Below are positions 52,097 through 63,300 of a stretch of 64,000 bases of DNA, in pieces (the first letter of the stretch is position 1; each line of letters begins with the position of its first letter). A program made the translations under genes and the position numbers. Below the pieces are notes generated by a model. That model saw only the letters and a program-made list of their open reading frames with translations, did no database searches and was not told where the DNA came from. Source of the DNA: Akkermansia muciniphila (lineage in GTDB: Bacteria; Verrucomicrobiota; Verrucomicrobiia; Verrucomicrobiales; Akkermansiaceae). Location: assembly GCA_945890645.1 (NCBI GenBank), contig CAMDCV010000014.1, positions 27,591-91,590 on the forward strand. Reading direction: 5' to 3'.

Positions 52097-53584
52097 TCAA
52101 TTCGCTTTGGCTTTCGGTTTCTGCTTTGGCTTGGCTACTGGCCCGATCTGCGGCTTAGCCTCGGGCATTTGATGCAGCAGGGCGGCCAGAGTTTTCACCA
52201 TCTCGGGCTGACTTGACGCAAGGTTCTTGGTTTCACCAGGATCTGTGAGATAATCATAGAGCTCGTATTCTGCCGTCGATGCTGCGGCACCCGGTTTTTT
52301 CCACTCGACCAATCGGTAGCGTTCATTGCGAAGGGCCCGACCTAACAGATCTTTGCGTGGATAAACATGGACCACATGCGGACGATGCGCGTATTGCGAA
52401 TCAAAAATGTGCTTAGCAAAGCTCTTGCCATCAAGTCCCGCGTGTGGCGGGATGCCGGCCAGTTCAGCGATTGTCGGATAAAGATCGACTGTTTCCACGA
52501 AAGCCATCGAGCGCGCAGAGGGAGCCCCGGGTGCGGCGATGAGCAAGGGAATGCGCGTAGCCTGTTCGTAATTCGTGTGCTTGCACCACATGCCGTGATC
52601 GCCGAGATGCCAACCATGATCGCCCCACAGCACAACAATCGTGTTTTTTTCTAGATCTAACTTTTTTAACTCATCGAGCACTTTCCCCATCTGCGCGTCC
52701 ATGTAACTCGTGGCGGCATAGTAGCCGTGTATCAAATGCCGCGTGAGCTCTTCGGGAAGTGGCTCGTTGCCCTTCGGCATGCCGGCGTAGTTGCGTAGCT
52801 CGCCGCCAAATTGCGGAGCATACGAAGGCGCACCATCGGGTGGGGTGTGACGCATGGGTTGCGGCAGTTTGCTAGGATCATGCATGTCCCAGTAGCGCTT
52901 CGGAGCTACAAAGGGTAAGTGCGGCTTGAGAAAACCCACGGCGATAAAAAAAGGCTTGGCGTCACTTTTCGCGGCTTGCAGACGACGCATCGCTTCCTGA
53001 GCAATCTTCCCATCACTGTAAGTTTCATCCGAAACATCCGCTGCTTCCGTGGCCGCACCGCGCGGCAGTTGATCCGGGCGTTTGTTATCAAATAAGGCCC
53101 CTTCACGCGAGGGAGCTTGATTTTTCTTCAGCGCATAACCAATGGTTTTGCCACCGAAATGCGGCACATCCCACGACGCAGCGTCTTCGCCGTTACCGTG
53201 ACCGACGTGCATGATTTTTCCTAACGCCTGCGTCTTGTAGCCATGCTGATGTAAATGCTGCGCCATCGTCACCGCATCCGGACGCGACTTACGAAAATTC
53301 GTAGCCAGATCATAAATCCCCAAGGTCTCCGGCCGCAAGCTGGTCATCAATGCATTGCGCGACGGTGCGCAGACCGCCTGATTGCAGTAGGCACGTTCGA
53401 ACATCACCGCACGTTTGGCCAATGCATCAATGTTCGGCGTTTTTGCAAAGGCATCGCCATAGCATCCGATCGTTGGTTTCAAGTCATCCACGCAGATGAG
53501 TAGGACATTCTTCTTGATTGCATCCGCAGCCGAGAGAGTGGACACAAAAAAAAGACCCCAATAAATCGGCAATAGTCGTTTCAT
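52097..53584 (-). CDS. type I sulfatase (iduronate-2-sulfatase-like)
   Basis: 495 residues from ATG 53584. A signal peptide ends TLSAA. Metal residues DD at 33-34 and the formylglycine motif CAPSR (Cys-72) with TSLRP are present, with WGDHGWHLGDHGMW as the second metal region. KPHLPFVAPKRYWDMHD is typical of the iduronate-2-sulfatase-like group (family S1). A Lys/Pro-rich tail ends the protein. Activation needs a formylglycine- or anaerobic sulfatase-maturing enzyme, not seen here. Confidence 0.88.
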   Translation of the reverse strand: MKRLLPIYWGLFFVSTLSAADAIKKNVLLICVDDLKPTIGCYGDAFAKTPNIDALAKRAVMFERAYCNQAVCAPSRNALMTSLRPETLGIYDLATNFRKSRPDAVTMAQHLHQHGYKTQALGKIMHVGHGNGEDAASWDVPHFGGKTIGYALKKNQAPSREGALFDNKRPDQLPRGAATEAADVSDETYSDGKIAQEAMRRLQAAKSDAKPFFIAVGFLKPHLPFVAPKRYWDMHDPSKLPQPMRHTPPDGAPSYAPQFGGELRNYAGMPKGNEPLPEELTRHLIHGYYAATSYMDAQMGKVLDELKKLDLEKNTIVVLWGDHGWHLGDHGMWCKHTNYEQATRIPLLIAAPGAPSARSMAFVETVDLYPTIAELAGIPPHAGLDGKSFAKHIFDSQYAHRPHVVHVYPRKDLLGRALRNERYRLVEWKKPGAAASTAEYELYDYLTDPGETKNLASSQPEMVKTLAALLHQMPEAKPQIGPVAKPKQKPKAKAN

Positions 53585-53597
53585 AGCAGTAAATGCG

Positions 53598-55079
53598 TTA
53601 TACCATTTCCGCATACTCGAGCAAGCCCTGCTTACCGCCTTCCCGACCAAAGCCCGATTCCTTGTAGCCGCCGAAAGGAGATGTCGGATCAAATTTATTG
53701 TAGGTATTCGCCCACACGACACCCGCTTTCAGCTCGCTGGACATTTTCAGAATCAGCGAACCTTTATCCGTCCAAACTCCAGCGCTCAGACCGAAAGGCG
53801 TGTTGTTCGCTTTCTCCACCGCCTCTTCGGGCGTGCGGAAGGTAAGCACCGATAGCACCGGGCCAAAAATCTCCTCCTGCGCGATACGATGACTCAGGCT
53901 GACATTGGTAAAAATACTAGCTGCATAGTAATAACCACGCTGCGGCAACACACACGGTGCTTGGTAAAGCTCCGCCCCCTCCGCAACACCGGTCTTCACC
54001 AGTTCATCGATTTTCTCCCACTGCTTGAGCGAATTGATCGCGCCAATGTCTGTGTTTTTGTCCATTGGATCGCCGACACGAAGGCTGCGCAGACGAATTT
54101 TTAGTTTCTGCAATACAGAGGACGCGATCGACTCCTGCACCAGCAGTCGCGATCCCGCGCAGCAGACGTGGCCCTGATTGAAGAAGATGCCATTCACGAT
54201 GCCTTCCACTGCTTGGTCGATGGCGGCATCCTCGAAGATGATATTCGCCGCCTTGCCGCCCAGCTCCAGCGTGAGCTTTTTTCCCGATCCCGCGAGTGCG
54301 CGCTGGATGCCTTTACCGACAGCCGTCGAACCCGTGAATGCAATTTTTTTTGCCAGCGGATGATTCACCACAGCAGCACCCGTTTCACCAGCCCCTGTGA
54401 CAAAGTTCACCACGCCAGGCGGTAGTCCAGCTTCCTGCAAAATCGTCGCAAATTTTAGGCAAGTGATCGACGTCGTTTCCGCCGGTTTCAGCACCACCGT
54501 ATTGCCACAAGCCAGCGCCGGTGCCAGTTTCCACGCCAGCATGAGCAAAGGAAAATTCCACGGAATGATCTGCCCGACCACGCCCAGCGGAGCCAGCTTT
54601 TTGCCGGGCATGACGCAATCGAGTTTGTCCGCCCAACCGGCATGATAGAAAAAATGTGCGGCCGCCATCGGCACATCGAAGTCGCGCGATTCCTTGATCG
54701 GCTTGCCACCATCGAGCGTCTCCGCCACCGCAAATTCCCGCGCCCGGTCTTGCAGCAGTCGCGCGATGCGATAGAGATATTTCCCTCGTTCTGCACCCGG
54801 TAACTTGCTCCATGCCGGAAAGGCAGCCGCTGCAGATTGATACGCGGCATCCACATCCGCCGCTCCGGCTTGCCCGATTTCCGCAAGAATTTCCCCATTG
54901 CGCGGGCTGATCGAGGGGAAAAATTTCTTCGTTTTCGGAGCCACCCACTTGCCATTCACAAACAGCGTGTAGCGATCCTGCAGATGCGGCGAAGCCGTCT
55001 CCGGTGCCGGATCGTACTCCCACAAATTTCCAAAAAGCAGTTCACGGGCAGGCGTGCGAGTGCGAGACTTGGCGGACAT
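53598..55079 (-). CDS. NAD(P)-dependent aldehyde dehydrogenase
   Basis: 493 residues. The oxyanion Asn-174 (PWNFP), the general base Glu-272 (LELGGK), the catalytic Cys-306 (NQGHVCCAGSR), and the C-terminal PFGGYKESGFGREGG are all present. The substrate aldehyde is unknown. It begins the minus-strand run of four genes that also holds the sulfatase, FG-GAP protein and glycerate kinase, with gaps of 13 bp or less, so together they look like one catabolic operon. Confidence 0.92.
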   Translation of the reverse strand: MSAKSRTRTPARELLFGNLWEYDPAPETASPHLQDRYTLFVNGKWVAPKTKKFFPSISPRNGEILAEIGQAGAADVDAAYQSAAAAFPAWSKLPGAERGKYLYRIARLLQDRAREFAVAETLDGGKPIKESRDFDVPMAAAHFFYHAGWADKLDCVMPGKKLAPLGVVGQIIPWNFPLLMLAWKLAPALACGNTVVLKPAETTSITCLKFATILQEAGLPPGVVNFVTGAGETGAAVVNHPLAKKIAFTGSTAVGKGIQRALAGSGKKLTLELGGKAANIIFEDAAIDQAVEGIVNGIFFNQGHVCCAGSRLLVQESIASSVLQKLKIRLRSLRVGDPMDKNTDIGAINSLKQWEKIDELVKTGVAEGAELYQAPCVLPQRGYYYAASIFTNVSLSHRIAQEEIFGPVLSVLTFRTPEEAVEKANNTPFGLSAGVWTDKGSLILKMSSELKAGVVWANTYNKFDPTSPFGGYKESGFGREGGKQGLLEYAEMV

Positions 55080-55207
55080 GCTCTATTCACTAGCCGCAAG
55101 CCCGACAAACGACAAGGCGGAAGTCGTTATTCGAGAGAGGCTTTTGCGCAACCGACCATCACTTTACAATTGCGCGGTAAGTCGACTGTGACAGCATTCG
55201 GCCATTG

Positions 55208-56347
55208 ATGATTACTAAGAAAAAAATCTGGCTCGCTTGTGGCATTCCGTTGATCCTCATTGGCGGATTGTTCTTATGGCTCGCCCTGTGGGCGAATCAC
55301 TGGGAAAACAAATGGGAAACTTTCAAACGCGATACGGAAGAGCAGGGGGAATCGTTTGCGATCGGTTTTGCTAAACCGCGCGTGCCGGATGAAGAGAATT
55401 TTTTGGAGCATCCGTGGGTGAAAAGTGTTTACGTTGAAAATCGCCATCTGCCAGTGGATGGCGATAACAAAAAAATCGAACGATTGCTGTTTCAAATTCG
55501 GGGCAATGAAGACGAAAAGCCGGAGCCATTGGAGAACCCAGAACAATGGATTGCTGAAGCAAAAATTGTGTTAGATATCTATCGGAATGACTTGGTCGGA
55601 ATGAAAGAGAGCGCAGCACGTCCTGCATGTTGGCGTGATCTATCCAATGGCGAGGGCGGCAGCGATCCCTGGTTTTCCTTGCAACATTGGTGGAACGTTC
55701 TCGAATTGCAATACTGGTATCACGCGCAACGAAATGATCTGGACCCAATGATCGAAGCTGCGGAAATTTTTCTGCAAATGGCGGAGCATGCTCACAGGGA
55801 GCCACAACTTGTCACTCAATGGTTGGCTTTATCGATGAGAAACTATGGGTATCGATTCATTCAAGCGGATATGGAAAAATATCCCTCTGATCCCGAGCGC
55901 AACAAGCAATGGTTGAAATTGCTGTCGCAGCAGAAGACTTGGTATGATGAAATTCTGATTGCTCTGATCCGCTATGAACGCAAGGAATGTTTAAAACATC
56001 TATCTAAAACAAAAAATCAAAAGAATTTGATGAATGGAACCAATCAGTTCGAAGATTTGTGGCAAAAAAACCTTTTTGTAAAAAGAACGTTGCTGGCGCG
56101 GAATCAACTCGCATTGTGCGAAGATTTTCAGTCAACCATTTTAACTCCCTCGTTAAGGGGCCAAAAAATTAAGGATACGAATTTTCAAAATTACTTTAAT
56201 GCGAGGGATCGACGGCTCCATCAAGATTCGCCCTATGAAAAATTTGCTCTTGAATGGAATAACACCCTATCAAGTTTTTTAACAGAAATCGAAGTTGATG
56301 AAACTACCCGCAACGACCTCATCCAGCAACTTTCTCAAAGTCCATAA
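55208..56347 (+). CDS. hypothetical membrane-anchored protein
   Basis: 379 residues from ATG 55208 (TTG 55205 is an alternative). One membrane segment (about 7-27) precedes a soluble, mostly helical region with many Trp, Glu and Lys residues. No family recognised. Its GC content falls below that of its neighbours toward the 3' end (for example 56021-56300, AT-rich by eye). The 3' end overlaps the convergent gene by 13 bp. Confidence 0.65.
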   Translation: MITKKKIWLACGIPLILIGGLFLWLALWANHWENKWETFKRDTEEQGESFAIGFAKPRVPDEENFLEHPWVKSVYVENRHLPVDGDNKKIERLLFQIRGNEDEKPEPLENPEQWIAEAKIVLDIYRNDLVGMKESAARPACWRDLSNGEGGSDPWFSLQHWWNVLELQYWYHAQRNDLDPMIEAAEIFLQMAEHAHREPQLVTQWLALSMRNYGYRFIQADMEKYPSDPERNKQWLKLLSQQKTWYDEILIALIRYERKECLKHLSKTKNQKNLMNGTNQFEDLWQKNLFVKRTLLARNQLALCEDFQSTILTPSLRGQKIKDTNFQNYFNARDRRLHQDSPYEKFALEWNNTLSSFLTEIEVDETTRNDLIQQLSQSP

Positions 56348-57696
56348 TTTCTCCCAGGCTCGGGCACGATGGCCTCGGTGCTGGGGAGTTTTTCTTTGAG
56401 CTGGGCCGCGAACCAGGCTACGGCATCATCGTCGCCGTGGACGAGGAAGGTTTTCTTTGGTTTGACGCGCAGGATGTAGTCGAGCAATTCCTCACGCGTG
56501 GCGTGGCCGGAGAAGTCGAAGGTATCGACATCGCAGAGCAGTGGCACGGCGGGCAGTCGTTCATCCATTTTCACCAATTCGCCGCGCTGCGCCGCTTTGA
56601 TGCGATAACCGGGCGTGGCAGAATCGGTGTAGCCGACAAAATAAATCGCATTCTTTTTGTTCTCCATGAACCCTTGCGCGGCAAAAGTGTTAGACACAGT
56701 GTTTTCCGACATCATGCCGCTCGATAGCGCATAGATGCAGCCAGGATGCAAGGGAATCGGGCCACGGCGTTTGCGGTTGCCAGTTTCCAGTTGCATGTCT
56801 TCCAAAATTTCGAAGTCAGGGAAATGACGGCGTGAACCCTTGAGGTGGCGATCGTAAATCATCGTCATCTTGGTGCTCAGGCCACCGATATACACGGGCG
56901 TCTTGCGCGGGATGAGTTTCTTTTTCTTGAATTGATCGATCATCGTCAAGAGCTCCTGCGTTTTGCCAATGGCGAAAACCGGAATGAGAACCGAGCCGCG
57001 TCGATCAATCACATCACGAATTTGTTCCGCGAGACGCGCTTCTTCCGCCACGCGTGTGTAGTCAGGTCGGCGCACTTGCGCACCGCGTGTGGTCTCAATG
57101 ATCAAGGCATCGACGGGTGTGTCAGGCATGAGAGCGCCCTTTAACAAAGTATGACCACCGAAGTTTAAGTCTCCTGTGTAGAGAATCTTTTTTCCCTCCG
57201 CTTCCATGGTGATCGCGACCGACCCAAGGATGTGCCCGGCATCATGAAAAGTGCCACGCACCGTTCCCGCAGCATCAAGATCAAAAGGACGCTCATAGCC
57301 TCGTGTTTCGAAGCGCGGTTCCAGTTCTTCGAGTTCCTCGTGGGTAAAAAAGGGATAATCCGTAATGCCCAGCTCAATGCGCTTGCTGCTCATCACGTTC
57401 ACCGAGTTGTGAAGCATCGCTTTGGCGAGATCGGCGGTGGCGGGAGTCATGTAAATCGGAGCCTGCGGGTGACGGCGCAATAAAAGCGGCACAGTGCCCG
57501 TGTGATCAAGGTGAGCGTGTGTCAACACCGCGGCATCGACTGAGCCATCCTCAACAAATTCAAAATGCGGGGTCGCTTCTTCGCCCTCGTGTTTCGGGTG
57601 CATGCCCGAGTCCAACACGATTTTGGCTTTTCCCGTATCAATCAGATACGAATTGGCACCTATTCCTGCGTGCCGACACAAACTTTTAAAAATCAT
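56335..57696 (-). CDS. MBL-fold, beta-CASP RNA exonuclease-like protein
   Basis: 453 residues. The zinc motif THAHLDHTG (His-60, His-62, Asp-64, His-65) starts the MBL core; FHDAGHILGS and YTGDLNFGG follow. A beta-CASP region with RRGSVLIPVFAIGKTQELL and SGHATREELLDYI comes next, and the last metal His is in FLVHGDDDAV. This is the build of the CPSF-like/RNase J-related exonucleases acting on RNA. The usual E-P-T-x-G motif is varied here (IETTRG). Specific substrate unknown. Confidence 0.85.
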   Translation of the reverse strand: MIFKSLCRHAGIGANSYLIDTGKAKIVLDSGMHPKHEGEEATPHFEFVEDGSVDAAVLTHAHLDHTGTVPLLLRRHPQAPIYMTPATADLAKAMLHNSVNVMSSKRIELGITDYPFFTHEELEELEPRFETRGYERPFDLDAAGTVRGTFHDAGHILGSVAITMEAEGKKILYTGDLNFGGHTLLKGALMPDTPVDALIIETTRGAQVRRPDYTRVAEEARLAEQIRDVIDRRGSVLIPVFAIGKTQELLTMIDQFKKKKLIPRKTPVYIGGLSTKMTMIYDRHLKGSRRHFPDFEILEDMQLETGNRKRRGPIPLHPGCIYALSSGMMSENTVSNTFAAQGFMENKKNAIYFVGYTDSATPGYRIKAAQRGELVKMDERLPAVPLLCDVDTFDFSGHATREELLDYILRVKPKKTFLVHGDDDAVAWFAAQLKEKLPSTEAIVPEPGRNYGL

Positions 57697-57784
57697 TCGA
57701 TGTATATCCTAACTCGCGGCTAACGTGGTGCGACATAGGGAAAATGTCAACTGAGGAAACATAGGTCTCTCGTAAGGCTATTCT

Positions 57785-60223
57785 TCACTCGCGTAGTGTG
57801 CCTTCGGTGACGCCGAGTTTTTCCACGACTTCGAGTTCTTGCTGGAGTGCGGTCGGGCTGCACTGGCCAGCGAGCAGGTCCTGGTAGAGTGAGAGGGTGT
57901 GGGCGGCTTCGGCGCGGGATTCGGCTAGCAACTCGACGCGGAAATGGCGTAGGCCGCTGCCGAGCAAGGCGGGCAGGAAGCGGGCACCGGTTTGGGCGCG
58001 ACCATTGAATAAGGTATTGCGACAGCCGACATCGGCACTGAGGCGATGAAGTTGTCCGACGCGATCACGCAAGTGGACAACGTGCGTTTCGCAGGGACGA
58101 CCACAGTTTTTGTAATCGGTGCCCTCTGATAAAAACGTGCAGAAAACGCAGTGCTCCATGTGAAACATCGGCATGTGCTGGTGCAAGGTCAGCTCTAGCC
58201 AGGCAGGCGGAGTGCTGGCAAGCAGGTCGAGCACTTGGCCGATGTTGAGATCGTAGGAAATTGTCATGCGCTCGAGCGAACTGGCTTCACTCAATAACTG
58301 CGCGGTGAGTGGATTCGCAATGTTCAGCGAAAAGTCGCCGATCTGGCGCAAATTACTATGTTTGTAGTATTGAAGCGCGGCGAGGTTGCGGATGAGAATG
58401 CCTTGGGTGCCGCTGCGTTCGATGAGCTTCAAGTAGCCTTCCTCGCCGGGCTTGAGAATCCGTGGGGTGGCAACAAAGACTTGAGGACACAGGGCCACTG
58501 CTTCTTTGTAGTGACGCGGGTCTTCGAAGTCGCAATAAATGTTCGGCACGCTGCGTTCCATCGCGGCTTCGAGCTGTTCCATCGTGCGACAGAGCACACT
58601 CAATTGCGGCAGTGAGGTGGCGGGCTCGCGGCTGTCTTGTGGCAGCAGACGCGAGAAGTCGGGCATCGCGCCGATGGTTGGCTCGGGTTCTTGGCGTTGT
58701 TCATCGAGCAACTGCACGAGTTGACGGCGCAGGCGATTGAGCTCCGATACGGCGATATGACAAGAGCCGGAAAGTTGGTTGTCGATGCTAGCGAGTTCGT
58801 AATCAGTATCGCCGAGCCGTGAGAGCTGGGCGTACAAGGTTTCCGAGGAAAGTGGATGTTTTTCCGCAATGCCGAGCTCTTGCGCCGAGTGAACAGTATG
58901 TCCCTCGCAGGTGAGGCTGAGCGGTTGCCCCGCTGCGCCGGTGACAGTAATCTGCAAAAGCGTTTTCTTAGGCTGTAATTTGGTTTGTTGCCACGCCTTG
59001 CGCAGTTCGGTTTCGAGTTTTGGGTCGGAAGTTTTCCAAACTTGATGGCCGATGCGAATGCGCTCCCAATCGAGAGGAGAGAACGTTTTGTGGAAATAGA
59101 TGCGCGTGCCTTCGATCTTCCAAATGCGACCGCCTTGCTCGTGGTTGCGGTCTTCCCCGGCATCGAAGACTACGCCATCGCCTGCTTGCAAGGGTAGCGG
59201 ATGCGTTTGCGCAAGCTCGATCCAACCACTGCCGCTGGCGATGATTTTCCCTAACAAGGCACCACGTTTTTTGCCGAATTTTCCGTGCGTGAGATAAGGG
59301 TGATTCGTGCCCGCCAACCAGCCCGTGGAGAGGCCTCGCGAAAATGTCATTTCTAACGAATAGCGATCGTGATCGGTGATGGCCGCGGGGCGATCGGCCA
59401 TCGCGGCATCGAGCGCTTTGCGATAGACGCGAGTCACTGCGGCGACGTATTCAGGCGATTTGAGGCGTCCTTCGATCTTGAACGACTTCACGCCGGCCTG
59501 CACGAGATCGGGAATCAGATCGACCGCGGCAAGGTCCTGCGGAGAGAGCAAATAGCGCACCTCGCCGAGCGGTCGCACGATGCCATCGACCAATAGATCA
59601 TACGGCATGCGGCAGGCCTGCGCGCATTCGCCACGGTTCGCCGAGCGTTGGCCCAGGCTTTCGCTGGTGAGGCATTGGCCGGAATACGCGACGCATAAGG
59701 CACCGTGCACAAAAACTTCCAGCGGCGCATGAGGCTCAACGGTGGCTCGTGAAAAACGATGCAATTCCTTGACCGAAAGTTCGCGTGCCAGTACCGCGCG
59801 TTCGAGAGGGAACAGAGATTCCACAAAGGCCAGTCCCTCGGGCGAGGTGATCGTCATTTGCGTGGAAGCATGCAGAGCGAGCTTCGGCGCAATGGTGTGC
59901 GCGAGTTTTGCAAGACCGAGGTCCTGCACGATGATGGCATCGACCTTGCAGGCTTCGAGCCAAAGAAGTTGTCGCGCGGCATCCTCGATTTCAGCGGGGA
60001 AAATCAGGGTATTCATCGTGACGAAACCCTTCACGCCATGACGGTGGAGAAATTTCACCAATTCCGGCAGATCCTCTTCCGTGAAGTTATCAGCGCGCAA
60101 ACGGGCATTGAAACGCGATAGTCCAAAGAATATCGCATCGGCTCCATTGGCCACGGCAGCGCGGGCGCAGTCCCAGTTGCCAGCGGGCGAGAGAAGTTCG
60201 GGAGTGGTGTCCGGTGGAAGCAT
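57785..60223 (-). CDS. U32 family peptidase/RNA hydroxylation protein with DUF3656 region
   Basis: 812 residues. The U32 signature is complete: EVFVHGALCVAYSGQC, then SANRGECAQACRMPY. ELLSPAGNWDCARAAVANGAD is the family start. A DUF3656-like C-terminal part contains additional Cys groups (HCVFCTFL and NCGRPCETHVVHLRDR). Family members such as RlhA and TrhP hydroxylate 23S rRNA or tRNA using an Fe-S cluster; others were called collagenases. An RNA-modifying role is more likely than proteolysis, but this is inference. Confidence 0.87.
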   Translation of the reverse strand: MLPPDTTPELLSPAGNWDCARAAVANGADAIFFGLSRFNARLRADNFTEEDLPELVKFLHRHGVKGFVTMNTLIFPAEIEDAARQLLWLEACKVDAIIVQDLGLAKLAHTIAPKLALHASTQMTITSPEGLAFVESLFPLERAVLARELSVKELHRFSRATVEPHAPLEVFVHGALCVAYSGQCLTSESLGQRSANRGECAQACRMPYDLLVDGIVRPLGEVRYLLSPQDLAAVDLIPDLVQAGVKSFKIEGRLKSPEYVAAVTRVYRKALDAAMADRPAAITDHDRYSLEMTFSRGLSTGWLAGTNHPYLTHGKFGKKRGALLGKIIASGSGWIELAQTHPLPLQAGDGVVFDAGEDRNHEQGGRIWKIEGTRIYFHKTFSPLDWERIRIGHQVWKTSDPKLETELRKAWQQTKLQPKKTLLQITVTGAAGQPLSLTCEGHTVHSAQELGIAEKHPLSSETLYAQLSRLGDTDYELASIDNQLSGSCHIAVSELNRLRRQLVQLLDEQRQEPEPTIGAMPDFSRLLPQDSREPATSLPQLSVLCRTMEQLEAAMERSVPNIYCDFEDPRHYKEAVALCPQVFVATPRILKPGEEGYLKLIERSGTQGILIRNLAALQYYKHSNLRQIGDFSLNIANPLTAQLLSEASSLERMTISYDLNIGQVLDLLASTPPAWLELTLHQHMPMFHMEHCVFCTFLSEGTDYKNCGRPCETHVVHLRDRVGQLHRLSADVGCRNTLFNGRAQTGARFLPALLGSGLRHFRVELLAESRAEAAHTLSLYQDLLAGQCSPTALQQELEVVEKLGVTEGTLRE

Positions 60224-60330
60224 GTCGAGAGGCGGAAGGTAGCATGAATCATGGGCGAGTCATAGCGAACTTTTGCCTGATAATTGGAGGGCGTTTGTTG
60301 CGTATGAGGGAAACCGCTCTTTGCTCTCTT

Positions 60331-63300
60331 ATGCGTAAAATTTTCCGCTACTGTCCTCTTCTGATCGTTCCATGGCTATTCGTGGCCTGTGATTCGGCAT
60401 CGAAGTCCGTGGCGGTAGCGACTTCATCGGAAAAAATTGACTTCAATCGCCATGTGCGACCGATCCTCTCGGACCGCTGTTTTGCTTGTCACGGACCCGA
60501 CAGCAATAAAGGACGCGAAGCGGGATTGCGGCTCGATACCTTTGAAGGCGCGACTGCGAAACTCGAAAGTGGCAATCACGCGATCGTGCCGGGCGACTTG
60601 GCCGCCAGCGAAATGGTCAAGCGCATGCACACGCACGATGCCGATGACATCATGCCGCCGCACAAGTTGAATCGTCCGCTCACGGATGCCGAGCGCAGCA
60701 TTCTGGAAAGCTGGATCAAACAAGGTGCAGAATATCAACCGCACTGGGCCTTTGTCGCGCCGCAGAAACAAAAGCCACCCATCGTAAAAAATGATGCATG
60801 GTGCAAGGACGACATTGATCGTTTCACGCTCGCGAAAATCGAAGGAGCCGGAATGGTGCCGAATCCTCCTGCTGATCCGGCGACCTTGCTGCGTCGCATT
60901 TCCCTGACTCTCACTGGACTGCCACCATCGCCGACCGAGGTGCAAAGTTTTCTCGCGGATCCATCGCCAGAAGCGTTAGAGAAACGAGTCGATACGATGC
61001 TGGCTTCGCCGCGCTATGGCGAACGCATGGCGCAGGACTGGCTCGATGTGGCGCGCTTCGCCGATACCTTTGGCTATCAGACTGATAAAGCGAGTTTCGT
61101 ATGGCCGTGGCGCGATTGGGTGATTAAGTCGTTTAATGATAACTTGCCCTTTGATCAATTCGCTACGTGGCAGATCGCCGGAGATTTATTGCCCAATGCC
61201 ACGCAAGAGCAAAAGCTAGCGACGATGTTCAATCGCCTGCACCGCCAAACCGAAGAAGGAGGTTCCATCGCCGAAGAGTTTCGCATGGAAAACGTATCCG
61301 ACCGCGTGCACACATTCGGCACAGCCTTTCTGGGACTGACGATGGAATGCTCGAAATGCCACGACCACAAATACGACCCGATCCCGCAGACGGATTATTA
61401 CAGCATGGCATCGATGTTTGGGCAGATCGATGAAACAGGGCTGATGCCCTATTCCATTTCGACCAGCGCACCACCGCCGTCGATGCATTTGATGACCCCG
61501 GAACAAGAAACGGAAACTGTAAAACGTCGGGCCGTACTTGATGCCGCGAGTGATGCGTATCAAAAATTGTTAGAAAATCGCGATACTGCCTTTGACACAT
61601 GGTTAGCGAATACCCCGAATATTGCGATTTCTCCACCCGTGGCGCAGTATCCGCTCGATGTCATCGAGGGCAATAAAACGCCAAACACTGTAGCAGGTGC
61701 AGCCGCTGCTACGCTGGCAGGTGGTGGTATCACAAGCGTACCGGGCGCGGTGGGTCAAGGCATCGAATTTGATGGCGACACCGTGTTGCAACTCGAAGGT
61801 GTGACCGGGGTAACGCGTCACGATCCACTCAGTATCTCGATGCGAATTTTTTCCCCCGAGGTAAAAGACCGCGCGGCAATCTTGCACAGTGGAGCGGGCT
61901 TGTATTCGCAATCGGCAGATGCCTCGGGCTTTGAGATTTTGTTAGAACGCGGCAAGCTGCGTTGGAGCTGCATTCATCTCTGGCCTGGTTGCGCGGCATC
62001 CATCGAAACCGTAGAACCATTTCCGATCGGCAAGTGGGTGCAGGTCACGTTCACCTACGATGGCACATCGCGTGCGGAGGGGATGAAATTGTATTACGAT
62101 GGCAAGCTCGCGGCGACCCTGGTGCTGTATGACCATCTCGATAAAACCATCGTCAGCAATGTTTTCCGTGTCGGCGCACGTCCGCGCGATGACAGGGGAT
62201 TTGCTCAGGGAAAAATCGATGACCTCACGATCTTCCGCAAAGCCCTTACCGCGGCAGAAGTCGCAGAGCTCGCAGGAAACCCTCTCGATACCACCTTCCA
62301 ACTCGCCAAAAAAGGCGACACACCAGCCAAGGCACTGGTGAAGGAATATTATATCGCCCACGTCGATCCCGATCTCACAGCCGCACGACTCGCGGTGACA
62401 AATGCGACGATGCAATTGTATGATCAGCATTTGGAAAAACTTCCGCTGGTCATGTGCATGGAGGAAACCAAGCGTCCGATCCCGTATCACGTGCTCACTC
62501 GCGGTGACTATGCCTCACCAGACCTCAGCAAACCCGTAAAGCCCGCGCCGCCATCGGCTGTGATGCCATTTCCTGATTCACTTCCAAAAAACCGTCTCGG
62601 TCTCGCGCAATGGACGACCGATCCGCAAAATCCGTTAGTCGCGCGCGTCACGGTCAATCGCTTGTGGATGATGTGCTTCGGCAATGGCATCGTGCCCACG
62701 CAGGAGAACTTCGGCTTGCAGGGCGATGCCCCCACGCATCAGGAATTGTTAGACACACTCGCGCGTGATTTTGTGGATTCTGGTTGGGATGTGAAAAAGA
62801 TGATGAAGCGCATCGTCATGAGCCAGACCTTTCAGCAGTCGTCATCGCTCACCGAGGAAAAACTCGAACGCGATCCGAAGAATTTGCTGTTGGCGCGCGG
62901 TCCGAGTTATCGACTTTCCAGCGAAGCCATTCGTGATCAGGCGCTCTACGCGGCGGGCTTGCTGGTAGAAAAAATCGGTGGCCCCAGTGTGAAGCCGTGG
63001 CAACCGCCCGGAGTGTGGTCAGAAGCAGGAGCCTCGGGCGGCGACTACAAGCCGGATACGGGTGAAGGACTGTATCGCCGCAGCCTCTACACTTTCATCA
63101 AACGCACCGCACCGCCGCCGATGATGATCACGCTCGATGCTGGTAGCCGCGAAATTTGCCAACCACGCCGACTGAGCACCAACACGCCCTTGCAACCGCT
63201 GATTTTCCTCAACGACCAAGGGTTCTTTGAGTGCGCGCGCAAGCTCACCGATCGCTGCATCACTGAAAAACCAGAAAGCCCTGCCGCACAATACACGCAC

